Origin: Pseudomonadota bacterium
Lineage (GTDB): Bacteria > Pseudomonadota > Alphaproteobacteria > Acetobacterales > Acetobacteraceae
Assembly (NCBI GenBank): GCA_021815835.1
Contig: JAKAZN010000122.1
Location: 1 to 6,303 of the forward strand
Direction of reading: 5' to 3'
Length of the DNA stretch: 6,303 nucleotides
Positions 1 to 6,303 of this stretch are shown piece after piece (the first letter of the stretch is position 1; each line of letters opens with the position of its first letter). Both the position numbers and the translations under genes were made by a program. The notes beneath the pieces were generated by a model. That model made no database searches. It saw only the letters and a program-made list of their open reading frames with translations, and was not told the origin of the DNA.

Positions 1-2
1 CC

Positions 3-2150
3 GTCCCCGACCCCATCCCGGACCCCATCCCGCTGGCCGCCGGCGCGCAAACCATCCGCGTCGGCGTCGAGGTGCTGGACAATCTGATGACGCTGGTCAG
101 CGAACTGGTGCTCACCCGCAACCAGCTTCTGCAGCTCGCGCGCACGCACGAGAACGGCGCCTTCACCGTGCCGCTGCAGCGGCTGTCGCACATCACGTCG
201 GATCTGCAGGAAGGCGTGATGAAGACGCGCATGCAGCCGATCGGCAATGCCTGGAACAAGCTGCCGCGCGTGCTGCGCGACCTCGCCCACGAGCTCGGCA
301 AGAAGATCGAGCTCACGATGCTGGGGGCGGAGACCGAGCTGGACCGCCAGATCCTGGAGCTCATCAAGGATCCGCTCACCCACATGGTCCGCAACTCCGC
401 CGATCACGGGCTGGAAAATGCAGCCGACCGGCGCAAAGCCGGCAAGCCCGAGGCGGGGCGGATCACCTTGAATGCGTTCCACGAAGGCGGCCACATCATC
501 ATCGAGATCGCCGATGACGGACGCGGCCTGCCGGTCGATCGCATCCGCGCCAAGGTCCTCGCCCAGGGTCTCGCGACCGAGGCCGAGCTTGGCGCGATGT
601 CGGATCAGCAGATCCAGCGTTTCATCTTCCGGCCCGGTTTCTCCACCGCCGCCGCCGTCACCGCCGTCTCCGGTCGCGGCGTCGGGATGGACGTGGTGAA
701 GACCAATATCGAGCGCATCGGCGGCGCGATCGAGCTTGCCTCCCGCCCCGGCGCCGGCACCACCTTCACCATCAAGATCCCGCTCACGCTTGCCATCGTC
801 TCGGCGCTGATCCTGGAAGCGGGCGGCGAACGCTTCGCGATCCCGCAGACCAGCGTCGCCGAACTGGTCCGCGCCGCCGGCGAGGGCGGGAGCGAGCAGG
901 GCAGCGCGATCGAGCGCATCAACGATACCCCGGTGCTGCGCCTGCGCGACCGGCTGCTGCCGCTGGTCAGCCTCAAGGAACTGCTCCGCCTCGATGGCGG
1001 GTCGGCGACCGACGAGCCTCCGACCATCGTCGTGACCCAGGTGGGCGCCACCATGCTCGGCCTGATCGTCGATCGCGTGTTCGACACCGAGGAGATCGTG
1101 GTGAAGCCGGTCGCGCCGATCCTGCGCCACGTCACGATGTTCAGCGGCAACACCATCCTGGGCGACGGCTCGGTCATCATGATCCTCGATCCGAACGGGA
1201 TCGCGCGCGCGACCGGCGTGGGCGCTGGCGCCGGCGAGACCCGGGCCGTGCCGGCAGCCAATGTGGAAGCGGCGCAGCGCTCCGACGAGACGACCGCGCT
1301 GCTGCTGTTCCGCGCAATCGATCCGGACGCGCCGCCGATGGCCGTGCCGCTCGCGCTGGTGGCCCGGCTCGAGGAAATCCCGCGCGCGAAGATCGAACGC
1401 TGCGGCGATGCGCTTGCGACCCAGTATCGCGGCCAGCTGATGCCGCTCCTGTCGCTCGACGGCGGCGTCGTTCCGGACGGCCCGGGCCAGCCGGCGCTGG
1501 TGTTCACCGACGGCGATCGCAGCATGGGCCTGCTCGTCGGATCCATCGTCGATGTGGTGGAGGACCGGCTGAAGGTGGAGCTCGGCGCCGCCCGCCCGGG
1601 CCTGCTCGGCACCGCCGTCATCGCCGGGCGCGCGACCGAGGTGATCGATACCGGCTACTGGCTGACCCGCGCCTTCGGCGACTGGTTCCGCCCCGACGCC
1701 GCGAAGGGCGCGCCGCCGCGCCTGCTCGCGGTGGAGGACAGCGATTTCTTCCGCGCCCTGCTGGTCCCGGCGCTCGCCGCCGCCGGGTTCGAGGTGACCG
1801 CCGCCGCCTCGGCCGCCGAGGCGCTGCGCCTGCGCGATGCCGGCGCGCGCTTCACTGCCGTGATCTCCGATATCGAGATGCCGGACATGAACGGCTTCGA
1901 GCTCGCCCGTGCCCTGCGCGCGGGTGGGCCCTGGGCCGGGCTGCCGCTGATCGCGCTCTCCGGGCGCGCGACGGCGGCCGACCGGGAGAAGGCGCTCGCC
2001 GCCGGGTTCACCGACCATGTGGCGAAATTCGATCGCGACTCGCTGCTGGGCGCGCTGCGCCAGGCGCTCGCCGCGCCCGGCGGCGGCCATCCCGCCCAGC
2101 TGGAGACTCTCCACCAGGGGACCATGGCCCACCAGGGGATCATGGCATGA
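3..2150 (+). CDS. cheA: Chemotaxis histidine kinase CheA, hybrid type with C-terminal receiver (5'-partial)
   Basis: CheA is the cytoplasmic kinase of receptor arrays; it autophosphorylates and passes phosphate to CheY and CheB. The reading frame is open from the left edge, so the N-terminus, including the Hpt (P1) domain with the phosphorylated His, is missing; a GTG at 72 is an internal Val codon, not a start. Numbering residues from that codon: P3 dimerization helices about 1-60; P4 ATPase with N box H104-x-x-R-N-x-x-D-H-G-x-E115, G1 box D148-D-G-R-G and G2 box G201-R-G-V-G; P5 CheW-like domain about 240-378; a second CheW-like domain about 407-535; receiver about 549-668 with acidic pair E555/D556, phosphoacceptor D600, S630 and K652. 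A Pro-rich linker (DPIPDPIP) precedes P3. The extra CheW-like domain and receiver are familiar in alphaproteobacterial CheA proteins; the receiver may act as a phosphate sink or regulator (inference). The stop overlaps the cheW start. Confidence 0.96.
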   Translation, partial: VPDPIPDPIPLAAGAQTIRVGVEVLDNLMTLVSELVLTRNQLLQLARTHENGAFTVPLQRLSHITSDLQEGVMKTRMQPIGNAWNKLPRVLRDLAHELGKKIELTMLGAETELDRQILELIKDPLTHMVRNSADHGLENAADRRKAGKPEAGRITLNAFHEGGHIIIEIADDGRGLPVDRIRAKVLAQGLATEAELGAMSDQQIQRFIFRPGFSTAAAVTAVSGRGVGMDVVKTNIERIGGAIELASRPGAGTTFTIKIPLTLAIVSALILEAGGERFAIPQTSVAELVRAAGEGGSEQGSAIERINDTPVLRLRDRLLPLVSLKELLRLDGGSATDEPPTIVVTQVGATMLGLIVDRVFDTEEIVVKPVAPILRHVTMFSGNTILGDGSVIMILDPNGIARATGVGAGAGETRAVPAANVEAAQRSDETTALLLFRAIDPDAPPMAVPLALVARLEEIPRAKIERCGDALATQYRGQLMPLLSLDGGVVPDGPGQPALVFTDGDRSMGLLVGSIVDVVEDRLKVELGAARPGLLGTAVIAGRATEVIDTGYWLTRAFGDWFRPDAAKGAPPRLLAVEDSDFFRALLVPALAAAGFEVTAAASAAEALRLRDAGARFTAVISDIEMPDMNGFELARALRAGGPWAGLPLIALSGRATAADREKALAAGFTDHVAKFDRDSLLGALRQALAAPGGGHPAQLETLHQGTMAHQGIMA
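9..32 (+). repeat. 12-bp perfect tandem repeat in cheA linker
   Basis: The unit GACCCCATCCCG occurs twice head to tail at 9-20 and 21-32. In the cheA frame it encodes DPIP-DPIP, a Pro-rich linker just before the P3 dimerization domain. Bases 1-8 match the end of a further unit at 6 of 8 positions, so the array may extend past the left edge. The unit is a multiple of three, so copy-number change would lengthen or shorten the linker without a frameshift. Confidence 0.85.
2111..2146 (+). repeat. 18-bp tandem duplication at the cheA 3' end
   Basis: Copy 1 (2111-2128) and copy 2 (2129-2146) are CCACCAGGGGACCATGGC and CCACCAGGGGATCATGGC, which differ at one base. In the CheA frame they follow a Leu codon pair boundary and yield the repeated tail HQGTMA-HQGIMA after the receiver domain. 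Each copy contains AGGGGA; the second copy is the likely Shine-Dalgarno of cheW, so the duplication also copied the ribosome binding site. Confidence 0.9.
2134..2139 (+). promoter_or_regulatory. Ribosome binding site for cheW
   Basis: AGGGGA ends 7 nt before the cheW ATG at 2147, a good Shine-Dalgarno match at good spacing. It lies inside the end of cheA. An identical AGGGGA sits 18 bp upstream (2116-2121) in the first copy of the tandem duplication, and its nearest ATG (2124) is in the cheA frame, not the cheW frame. Confidence 0.7.
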
Positions 2151-2641
2151 GCGCCGTCCTGGACCACGCGCCGGCCGAAACCCACGCCCCCGAAGCCGAG
2201 CAGCAATTCGTCACCCTCACCGTCGCCGGTCAGCTCTGCGGCATCCCGGTGCTGTCGGTGCGCGACGTGCTCGCCCACCAGGCGATCGCGCGCATCCCGC
2301 TCGCCCCGCCCGAGATCGCCGGCAGCCTCAATCTGCGTGGCCGCATCGTCACCGCGGTCGATCTGCGCCGCCGCCTGCGCCTGCCGCAAGCCGCGCCCGG
2401 CACGCCGCGGATGTCCGTGGTCACCGAACAGGGCGGCGAGCTCTATGCCCTACTGGTCGATCAGGTGGCGGAGGTGATGAACCTCCCCGCCTCCGCCTTC
2501 GAGCGCAATCCGCCCACCCTGCCCGCCGAATGGGCCGAGCACAGCCGCGGTGTCTATCGGCTGGAGGGCAGGCTGCTGGTCGTGCTGGACGTGCCCCGGC
2601 TGCTGGCGATTGAGAGTTTCGCCAAAGCGGGCGCCGGCTGA
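2147..2641 (+). CDS. cheW: Chemotaxis coupling protein CheW
   Basis: CheW is the cytoplasmic adaptor that links methyl-accepting receptors to CheA and builds the array lattice. The 164-residue product is close to the usual CheW length and is a single CheW domain, about residues 19-155, after a short Ala/Pro-rich leader. The family hallmark is visible as GSLNLRG (59-65) followed by the conserved V-D-L-R (71-74); R64 corresponds to the conserved Arg of the NLRG motif. Later strands (YALLVDQVAEV, 100-110; LLVVLDVPRLL, 143-153) also match. The ATG is in a 4-nt ATGA overlap with the cheA stop and has the AGGGGA Shine-Dalgarno, so this start is well supported and translation is probably coupled to cheA. 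No transmembrane segment or fused domain is seen. Confidence 0.96.
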   Translation: MSAVLDHAPAETHAPEAEQQFVTLTVAGQLCGIPVLSVRDVLAHQAIARIPLAPPEIAGSLNLRGRIVTAVDLRRRLRLPQAAPGTPRMSVVTEQGGELYALLVDQVAEVMNLPASAFERNPPTLPAEWAEHSRGVYRLEGRLLVVLDVPRLLAIESFAKAGAG

Positions 2642-2646
2642 CCGAG

Positions 2647-3015
2647 ATGACCCATACCTGCCTCGTCGTCGATGACAGCCGGACGGTGCGCAAGCTCGCC
2701 CGCCGCATCCTCGAAGCGCACGACTACGCGGTGACCGAAGCCGAGGACGGAAAACGCGCCCTGGAAGCCTGCCGCGCCGCGCTGCCGGACGGCGTGCTGC
2801 TGGATTGGAACATGCCGGTGATGAACGGCATCGAGTTCCTGCGCGCGCTGCGCGCCGAATTCGGCCCCGACCGTCCCGTGGTCCTGTTCTGCACCACGGA
2901 GACGGAAATGCGCTTCATCACCGAGGCGCTGGAGGCGGGCGCGCAGGAATACATCATGAAGCCGTTCGACGCCGAGATCCTGCTCGGCAAGTTCGCCGAA
3001 GCCGGGCTGGCGTGA
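2647..3015 (+). CDS. cheY: Chemotaxis response regulator CheY
   Basis: This is a stand-alone receiver of 122 residues, the size of CheY, with no output domain. Phosphorylated by CheA, such a protein normally binds the flagellar switch to change rotation. Visible residues are the acidic pair D9/D10 in VVDDS, phosphoacceptor D53 in LLDWNMP, T83 in FCTTE and K105 in YIMKPF, so all catalytic receiver positions are intact. The ATG lies 5 nt after the cheW stop; the sequence before it has no clear Shine-Dalgarno, so reinitiation after cheW is likely. It sits between cheW and cheB and overlaps the proposed cheB GTG by 4 nt. In operons of this order the CheY may serve functions other than the main swimming response, which the sequence cannot settle. 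Confidence 0.95.
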   Translation: MTHTCLVVDDSRTVRKLARRILEAHDYAVTEAEDGKRALEACRAALPDGVLLDWNMPVMNGIEFLRALRAEFGPDRPVVLFCTTETEMRFITEALEAGAQEYIMKPFDAEILLGKFAEAGLA

Positions 3016-4154
3016 TCGCCCCCGCCCCGGCCCTGGCCGGCGCGCCCGCCGCGCCCGGGCGCGCGCGGGAGGCGGAAATCGCGCGGGTGATGATCTGCGA
3101 CGATTCCGCCGTGATCCGCAGCGCCATCGCCCGCATCCTGGATTCCGATCCCGCCATCCGCGTCCTCGCCCGCGCCGCCAACGGCCGCCAGGGGGTGGAA
3201 ACGCTCCGCCGGACGCAGGTGGACGTGATCGTGCTCGATATCGAGATGCCGGTGCTGGACGGCATCGCCGCGTTGCCACTGCTGCTGGAGGTCGATCCCG
3301 GCGTGCGGATCGTCATGGCCTCCACCCTGACCACGCGCGGGGCGGATATCGCGCTGCGCGCGCTGCGGCTGGGGGCGGCGGACTACATCCCGAAACCCTC
3401 CGCGATCGCCGGGCTGGACGATCAGGGGTTCCGCCAGGAACTGATCGCCAAGGTGAAGGGGCTGGCGCGCATGCGCCGCCGCGTCGTCGCCCCGCACGCC
3501 CCGGCGCCCGGCGCCACCCCGCCCCGCCCGCACCCCGAATCCCGCCCGCCGCCGGCGCGGACCCCGCGCCTGCTCGCGATCGGGAGCTCCACCGGCGGCC
3601 CGCAGGCATTGATGGGCGTGATCGCGGCGCTCGGGCGGCAGATCGCGGTTCCGGTCGCGATCACCCAGCACATGCCGCCGGCCTTCACCACCATGCTGGC
3701 GAACCACATCACCGCGCTCGGCGGACTTGCCTGCGCGGAGGCCGTGGACGGCGAACACCTCGCCCCCGGCCGCATCTATCTCGCCCCCGGCGACCGCCAT
3801 TTGCTGATCGAGACAGCCGCGGGGCCAGCCCCAGGGGCGCTGCGCGCCCGGCTGTCGGACGCACCCGCGGTCAATTACTGTCGCCCCGCGGTCGATCCCA
3901 TGCTGGAAAGCGCCGCCGCCGCCGCGGATGGCCGCGTGCTGGTCGCGATGCTGACCGGCATGGGCCATGACGGCCTGGCCGGCACCCGCGCGATCGTCGC
4001 CGCCGGCGGCACCGCGATCGCGCAGGACGAGGCGACCAGCGTCGTCTGGGGCATGCCCGGCGCCATCGCCCAGGCCGGGCTCTGCCACGCCGTCCTGCCG
4101 CTGGCCCGGATCGCGCCGAAACTGATCGAGCTGCTGCGGAGCGGACGGGCATGA
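3012..4154 (+). CDS. cheB: Chemotaxis protein-glutamate methylesterase/glutaminase CheB
   Basis: CheB removes methyl groups from receptor glutamates (and can deamidate glutamines) to reset adaptation; phosphorylation of its receiver by CheA activates it. From GTG 3012 the product has 380 residues. The receiver (about 25-140) shows D30/D31, phosphoacceptor D76 in VLDIEMP and K128 in IPKP. A Pro/Ala/Arg-rich linker (about 150-187) leads to the methylesterase domain, whose catalytic triad is S193 in GSSTGGP, H220 in TQHMPP and D320 in GMGHDG. The start is chosen because GTG 3012 forms a 4-nt GTGA overlap with the cheY stop, like the ATGA junctions elsewhere in the operon. It adds about 25 Ala/Pro-rich residues before the receiver. 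GTG 3087 or ATG 3090 are alternatives that begin at the receiver. The frame is open further into cheY, but starts there would mean a long implausible overlap. Confidence 0.95.
   Translation: MIAPAPALAGAPAAPGRAREAEIARVMICDDSAVIRSAIARILDSDPAIRVLARAANGRQGVETLRRTQVDVIVLDIEMPVLDGIAALPLLLEVDPGVRIVMASTLTTRGADIALRALRLGAADYIPKPSAIAGLDDQGFRQELIAKVKGLARMRRRVVAPHAPAPGATPPRPHPESRPPPARTPRLLAIGSSTGGPQALMGVIAALGRQIAVPVAITQHMPPAFTTMLANHITALGGLACAEAVDGEHLAPGRIYLAPGDRHLLIETAAGPAPGALRARLSDAPAVNYCRPAVDPMLESAAAAADGRVLVAMLTGMGHDGLAGTRAIVAAGGTAIAQDEATSVVWGMPGAIAQAGLCHAVLPLARIAPKLIELLRSGRA
4138..4141 (+). promoter_or_regulatory. Ribosome binding site for cheR
   Basis: GGAG lies inside the end of cheB and leaves a 9-nt spacer before the cheR ATG at 4151. 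Together with the ATGA overlap of cheB stop and cheR start it supports this initiation codon. Confidence 0.55.
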
Positions 4155-5077
4155 GCGTCCCCCTGCAAGCCGCCGCGTTCGAGACGCTGGCGGAATTGTT
4201 GCGTGCCAAATCCGGCCTGGTGATCGGCCCCGACAAGACCTACCTGCTGGAAACCCGCCTCGCCCCCATCGCCAGGCGCGAGAATCTGCCCGATCTGCCC
4301 GCGCTCGCCGCCCGGCTGCGCACCCCTGGCGCGGATCGCCTCGCGCGCGAGGTGGTGGAGGCGATGACCACCAACGAGAGCCTGTTCTTCCGCGACGCCA
4401 AGCCCTTCGCCCATGTCCGCGCCCACACTCTGCCGCGCCTGCACGCCGCCCGCCCGCCCGGCGCGCCGTTGCGCATCTGGTCGGCCGCCGCCTCGACCGG
4501 CCAGGAAGCCTATTCGCTGGCGATGATCGTGGCCGAGCTCCGCGCCACGCTCGGGGCGCGGCGGGTGGAGATCCTCGGCACCGATCTGGCGCGCGAGCCG
4601 CTCGCGCGCGCGCGCGAGGGTCTCTATTCCCAGTTCGAGGTGCAGCGCGGCCTGCCGGTGCAGATGCTCGTCAAGCATTTCCGCAAGGAGGAATCGAACT
4701 GGCGCATCGCCGATCCGCTGCGCGCGGCGGTGAATTTCCGCGAATGGAACCTGCTCGACAACCCGGCCCCGCTCGGCCGTTTCGATATCGTGTTCTGCCG
4801 CAACGTGCTGATCTATTTCGATGCGCCCACGAAGGCGCGGGTGCTGGAGGCGATCGCGGGGCAGCTCGCGCCGGACGGCGTGCTGTACCTGGGCGGGGCG
4901 GAGACGGTGCTGGGGATCACCGACCGGCTGGCCGCGATCCCGGACGGACCTGGCGCCTACGCGCCGGCCGCGCCCGCGGCACGCCGGGGCATGGCGGAGG
5001 CGGCGGCGTGCTGGCCGGAACCGGACGCGGATCGCGCGGCGGGCGAGGCCGTGGCGGCGATAGCCACGATCTTCTGA
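4151..5077 (+). CDS. cheR: Chemotaxis protein methyltransferase CheR
   Basis: CheR transfers methyl groups from S-adenosylmethionine to receptor glutamates, opposing CheB. The 308-residue product has the N-terminal helical CheR domain (about 1-75) with TTNES-LFFRD at 73-82, then a Rossmann-type methyltransferase domain. The SAM-binding motif is IWSAAASTGQE (109-119), followed by ILGTDLA (141-147), the EGLYSQFEVQRGLP segment (156-169) and FDIVFCRNVLIYFD (211-224), all typical of the family. The first residues, which match the usual CheR N-terminus, and the ATGA overlap with cheB support the start. After about residue 272 there is an Ala-rich tail of roughly 35 residues with no recognised domain; no TPR repeats are present. 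It is the last gene of the operon on this strand. Confidence 0.96.
   Translation: MSVPLQAAAFETLAELLRAKSGLVIGPDKTYLLETRLAPIARRENLPDLPALAARLRTPGADRLAREVVEAMTTNESLFFRDAKPFAHVRAHTLPRLHAARPPGAPLRIWSAAASTGQEAYSLAMIVAELRATLGARRVEILGTDLAREPLARAREGLYSQFEVQRGLPVQMLVKHFRKEESNWRIADPLRAAVNFREWNLLDNPAPLGRFDIVFCRNVLIYFDAPTKARVLEAIAGQLAPDGVLYLGGAETVLGITDRLAAIPDGPGAYAPAAPAARRGMAEAAACWPEPDADRAAGEAVAAIATIF
4601..4618. repeat. Alternating CG tract forming an 18-bp perfect palindrome
   Basis: CTCGCGCGCGCGCGCGAG inside cheR is its own reverse complement and contains an uninterrupted 14-nt alternating C/G run. In frame it encodes part of LARAREG, a normally conserved stretch of CheR, so protein constraint plus high GC explains most of it. 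Confidence 0.6.
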
Positions 5078-5090
5078 GCCGCCCCGCCCG
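5040..5090. terminator. Nested inverted repeat between cheR and pyrG, weak terminator candidate
   Basis: An outer stem pairs 5040-5049 with 5081-5090 (10 positions, one mismatch). Inside it a 6-bp stem pairs CGTGGC (5050-5055) with GCCACG (5063-5068) around a 7-nt loop. The structure spans the cheR stop and the whole 13-bp gap to the pyrG stop, where a bidirectional terminator would be expected. There is no T tract on either strand, and stems of this size arise easily in such GC-rich DNA, so confidence is low. Confidence 0.22.
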
Positions 5091-6303
5091 CTACACCAAC
5101 CGCATCTGCGCCACGGAAGCCGCGATGAAGGCCGCGAACAGCGGGTGCGGCGCGAACGGCTTCGATTTCAATTCCGGGTGATACTGCACGCCCACGAACC
5201 ACGGATGGTCCGGCCGCTCCACGATCTCGGGCAGCACCGCGTCGGGCGACATGCCGGAGAAGCGCAGCCCGGTCGCCTCCAGGACCTCGCGATAATGCAC
5301 GTTCACCTCGTAGCGGTGGCGATGGCGTTCCGAGATCGTCTCGAACCCGTCATAGATTTCCCGCACCAGGCTGCCCGGTGCCAGCCGCGCCGGATAGGCC
5401 CCGAGCCGCATCGTCCCGCCCAGATCGCCCCCTTCCCGCCGCCGCTCGATCTCGTTGCCGCGCGCCCATTCGGTCAGCAGCCCCACCACCGGCTCGGCGC
5501 AGGGACCGAACTCGGTCGATGACGCCCCGGCCAGCCCCGCGAGGTTCCGCGCCGCCTCGATCACCGCCATCTGCATCCCGAAGCAGATGCCGAAGAACGG
5601 CACGCCGCGTTCGCGCGCGAAGCGCACCGCCTCGATCTTGCCCGGGGTGCCGCGCTCGCCGAAGCCGCCGGGGACCAGGATGCCGTGTACGCCCTCCAGG
5701 CGCTGGACGGTGCCGGGCTGCTCGAACACCTCGCTGTCCACCCAGTCCAGTTTCACCCGCACCCGGTTGGCGACGCCGCCATGCGCCAGGGCCTCGGCCA
5801 GGGATTTGTAGCTGTCGAGCAGATTGGTATATTTGCCGACGATCGCGATCCGCACCTCGCCCTCCGGGGCGCGCAGGATATCGACGATGCTCTGCCAGCG
5901 GGACAGATCGGGCGCGTGCGTGTGCGGCAGCGCGAAATGGCGCAGCACCTCGCGGTCCATCCCTTCGGCGTGGTAGCGCAGCGGCACCGCGTAGATCGTA
6001 TCGACATCCAGCGCCGGGATCACCGCCTCGGGCCGGACGTTGCAGAACAGGGCGATCTTGCGCCGCTCGCCTTCCGGGATCGGCCGGTCGCAGCGGCACA
6101 GCAGCATCTGCGGCTGGATGCCGACGTTCAGCAACTCCTTCACCGAATGCTGCGTCGGCTTGGTCTTCAGCTCGCCGGCCGAGGGGATGTAGGGCACCAG
6201 GGTCAGGTGGATGAACATGGACCGTTCCGGTCCCAGCTCGTTGCTGAGCTGGCGGATCGCTTCCAGGAACGGCAGGCTCTCGATATCGCCGACCGTGCCG
6301 CCG
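5091..6303 (-). CDS. pyrG: CTP synthase (glutamine-hydrolysing), 5'-partial
   Basis: PyrG makes CTP from UTP, ATP and glutamine, the last step of de novo pyrimidine nucleotide synthesis. The frame is open to the right edge; 403 C-terminal residues are visible and roughly 140 N-terminal ones, including the ATP P-loop, are missing. Visible residue 1 starts the GGTVGDIES motif that helps bind nucleotide in the synthetase domain. KTKPTQ (46-51) is the conserved UTP/CTP-binding segment. The class I glutamine amidotransferase domain starts near VGKY (155-158) and has GGFGERG (212-218), nucleophile C240 in GICFGMQ, and H375 and E377 of the triad in QYHPE. ATG 6216-6218 is an internal Met, not a start. 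The total implied length fits the usual about 545 residues. It converges with cheR and has no functional link to chemotaxis. Confidence 0.97.
   Translation of the reverse strand, partial: GGTVGDIESLPFLEAIRQLSNELGPERSMFIHLTLVPYIPSAGELKTKPTQHSVKELLNVGIQPQMLLCRCDRPIPEGERRKIALFCNVRPEAVIPALDVDTIYAVPLRYHAEGMDREVLRHFALPHTHAPDLSRWQSIVDILRAPEGEVRIAIVGKYTNLLDSYKSLAEALAHGGVANRVRVKLDWVDSEVFEQPGTVQRLEGVHGILVPGGFGERGTPGKIEAVRFARERGVPFFGICFGMQMAVIEAARNLAGLAGASSTEFGPCAEPVVGLLTEWARGNEIERRREGGDLGGTMRLGAYPARLAPGSLVREIYDGFETISERHRHRYEVNVHYREVLEATGLRFSGMSPDAVLPEIVERPDHPWFVGVQYHPELKSKPFAPHPLFAAFIAASVAQMRLV

Noticed and set aside
72..74. GTG as the cheA start
   Set aside because: The frame is open upstream, and TIRVGVE just before it belongs to the P3 domain; CheA also needs an N-terminal Hpt domain.
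605..1621. A 338-codon open frame on the - strand opposite cheA
   Set aside because: Ser/Arg/Pro-rich composition with no domain; it mirrors the ATPase and P5 regions of CheA and is a coding shadow.
2805..3011. Upstream extension of the cheB frame into cheY
   Set aside because: It would overlap cheY by over 200 nt and the extra residues resemble no receiver sequence; GTG 3012 fits the operon packing.
2724..4088. A 454-codon open frame on the - strand opposite cheY and cheB
   Set aside because: Its translation is low-complexity, rich in Gly, Arg, Ala, Asp and His, with no recognisable domain, and it lies opposite two clear genes. Long antisense frames are expected in DNA this GC-rich.
3875..4678. 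A 267-codon open frame on the - strand opposite cheB and cheR
   Set aside because: Low-complexity shadow of two well-supported genes, with no domain and no initiation signal I could see.
5378..6214. A 278-codon open frame on the + strand opposite pyrG
   Set aside because: Arg/Pro/Ala/Ser-rich shadow of pyrG, which has full catalytic motifs on the other strand.
6216..6218. ATG as the pyrG start
   Set aside because: The frame continues to the right edge and encodes the conserved GGTVGDIES motif upstream, so this is an internal Met.

Overview
This window is very GC-rich with dense coding. It carries the 3' part of a bacterial chemotaxis operon on the + strand, followed by the 3' part of a CTP synthase gene on the - strand. 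The gene order cheA-cheW-cheY-cheB-cheR, the CheA hybrid with an extra CheW-like domain and a C-terminal receiver, and the PyrG sequence style all point to an alphaproteobacterium. Rhodospirillales (Azospirillum or Acetobacteraceae relatives) is my best guess; this is inference from protein character, not a database match. The same order is known from the Che1 operons of Azospirillum and Rhodospirillum centenum.

Layout: positions 1-2150 hold the C-terminal part of CheA, running in from the left edge (kinase dimerization, ATPase, P5, second CheW-like domain, receiver; the N-terminal Hpt domain lies outside). Then follow cheW (2147-2641), cheY (2647-3015), cheB (GTG start at 3012, to 4154) and cheR (4151-5077). 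The genes are packed with 4-nt overlaps (ATGA, GTGA, ATGA) or a 5-nt gap, so one polycistronic mRNA with translational coupling is expected. pyrG (5091 to beyond 6303, - strand) converges on cheR with only 13 bp between the stop codons.

Together the five Che proteins make a nearly complete signalling core. CheW couples receptors to CheA. CheA phosphorylates CheY for output, CheB for adaptation, and possibly its own receiver. CheR and CheB methylate and demethylate receptors. No receptor, cheD, cheZ or motor gene lies in the window. PyrG is an unrelated housekeeping enzyme.

I found no undescribed system. The most noteworthy details are small: an 18-bp tandem duplication at the cheA/cheW junction that copies the cheW Shine-Dalgarno together with the cheA C-terminal codons, a 12-bp tandem repeat in a CheA linker at the left edge, the choice of cheB start, and a nested inverted repeat between the convergent genes.
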